The notes below the pieces were generated by a model. The model had not been told where the DNA came from. It did no database searches and was given only the letters and a program-made list of their open reading frames with translations. A program made the translations under genes and the position numbers. From Oscillospiraceae bacterium (GTDB lineage: Bacteria; Bacillota; Clostridia; Oscillospirales; Ethanoligenentaceae): a DNA stretch of 7,090 nt. This document shows, piece by piece, positions 6,740 to 7,090 of the stretch. The stretch's first letter is position 1. Each line of letters begins with the position of its first letter. The stretch spans positions 1 to 7,090 of the forward strand of contig DOXU01000140.1 of NCBI GenBank assembly GCA_003518885.1, in the 5' to 3' direction.

Positions 6740-6825
6740 TCAGTATTCAATATTGGATAGACGGATGAAAAATACAAGTAAACTTATATGTTTTATAAAA
6801 ATCCGGGCAATCCAAAACTGATTTC

Positions 6826-6853
6826 ATTATATCACAATGTTGGGGCTTGTCAA
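6826..6853 (-). promoter_or_regulatory. Sigma-A type promoter for the metK riboswitch transcript
   Basis: On the minus strand there is a perfect TTGACA (6853-6848), a 16-bp spacer, and a perfect TATAAT (6831-6826) with TGA just before it as an extended -10. Transcription would start near 6819, giving about 80 bases before the aptamer and a leader of about 255 bases in all. Positions 6740-6818 hold a near-palindrome at 6744-6759 and nothing else I can assign. Confidence 0.9.
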
Positions 6854-6903
6854 CATTGCAAAAAATATAAATATAAAATTGTGAAAAATTTTGTATTCAG
6901 TGA

Positions 6904-6932
6904 TTGACAAAGGTTTAAAAGTCTTGTATAAT
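6904..6932 (+). promoter_or_regulatory. Sigma-A type promoter for the tRNA operon
   Basis: A perfect TTGACA (6904-6909), a 17-bp spacer, and a perfect TATAAT (6927-6932). Transcription would start near 6938. The 40 bases upstream (about 6859-6896) are almost all A and T, as expected for an UP element, in keeping with a strong stable-RNA promoter. It diverges from the metK promoter, with 50 bases between the two -35 hexamers. Confidence 0.9.
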
Positions 6933-6937
6933 AAATA

Positions 6938-6988
6938 ACGCTGCTTGTGCTTACAAAATGATTTTGTTTTGGACGGCAGCGGCGATAC
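6938..6988 (+). other. Structured 5' leader of the tRNA precursor
   Basis: The leader begins with CGCTGC (6939-6944), which is the exact complement of GCAGCG (6976-6981) just ahead of the tRNA. Inside lies ACAAAATGATTTTGT (6953-6967), which can form a second short hairpin. The transcript end would then be tied into a closed stem seven bases before the RNase P cut site at 6988/6989. The pairing is seen in the sequence; its role is not known. Confidence 0.5.
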
Positions 6989-7065
6989 GGCCCGGTAGTT
7001 CAGCTGGTTAGAACGCTAGCCTGTCACGCTAGAGGTCAGGGGTTCGATCCCCCTTCGGGTCGCCA
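6989..7065 (+). tRNA. tRNA-Asp (anticodon GTC)
   Basis: A complete 77-base cloverleaf with encoded CCA. The acceptor stem is GGCCCGG with TCGGGTC (two G-U pairs), the D arm GTTC/GAAC, the anticodon stem CTAGC/GCTAG with loop CTGTCAC giving anticodon GTC, variable loop AGGTC, T arm AGGGG/CCCCT with TTCGATC, discriminator G, then CCA at 7063-7065. It is first in a tRNA operon read from the promoter at 6904-6932. Confidence 0.97.
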
Positions 7066-7071
7066 TGGTTT

Positions 7072-7090
7072 GCCTCTGTAGCTCAGTCGG
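7072..7090 (+). tRNA. Second tRNA, 5' end only (cut by window edge)
   Basis: GCCTCTG as a seven-base acceptor strand, followed by TA and GCTCAGTCGG, the standard D-arm opening, six bases after the CCA of tRNA-Asp. The anticodon lies beyond the window. The GCC start makes Phe or Thr reasonable guesses, but the identity cannot be decided here. Confidence 0.8.

Noticed and set aside
6508..6777. 89-codon minus-strand frame across the metK leader
   Set aside because: It runs over the SAM-I aptamer and terminator and into metK in another frame, with RNA-structure conservation explaining the sequence and no ribosome binding site.

Overview
The window looks like the chromosome of an anaerobic, low-to-mid GC Gram-positive bacterium, most likely a member of Clostridia (possibly Oscillospirales; the rank below class is a guess). 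The grounds are an oxygen-sensitive class III ribonucleotide reductase with its activase, a SAM-I (S-box) riboswitch ahead of metK, strong AGGAGG-type ribosome binding sites, extended -10 promoters and a CCA-encoding tRNA gene. No transposase, integrase, phage gene, CRISPR array or obvious foreign segment is visible. The content is mostly housekeeping.

Layout. Positions 1-942 (+) hold the C-terminal half of an ABC exporter cut by the window edge. It converges, with only four bases between stop codons, on pyrE (947-1624, -), which is transcribed alone from its own extended -10 promoter. The 242-base gap between pyrE and nrdD carries divergent promoters. On the plus strand a strong promoter (1761-1788) is followed by a near-consensus NrdR box (1832-1847) and a weaker second box (1802-1817), then nrdD (1867-4209) and nrdG (4206-4718), which overlap by GTGA. 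A perfect 18-bp hairpin (4782-4823) can end transcription from both sides. A small membrane-anchored protein of unknown function follows on the minus strand (4843-5184).

metK (5376-6563, -) has its own terminator downstream (5325-5360). Upstream lie, in order, a transcription terminator (6597-6624), a complete SAM-I aptamer (6639-6739) and a consensus promoter (6826-6853). A second consensus promoter fires the other way (6904-6932, +) into tRNA-Asp(GTC) and the first 19 bases of another tRNA.

How the genes work together. NrdG uses S-adenosylmethionine to place the glycyl radical on NrdD, and MetK makes that SAM. PyrE supplies the pyrimidine branch that leads to NrdD substrates. So three of the four complete recognised genes sit around anaerobic nucleotide supply, although each unit has its own control: NrdR for nrdDG, SAM for metK, and nothing visible for pyrE. 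I found no clear undescribed system. The best leads are the unknown membrane-anchored protein, the position of the NrdR boxes, the missing first cysteine of the NrdD zinc site, and a possible alternative pairing in the SAM riboswitch.
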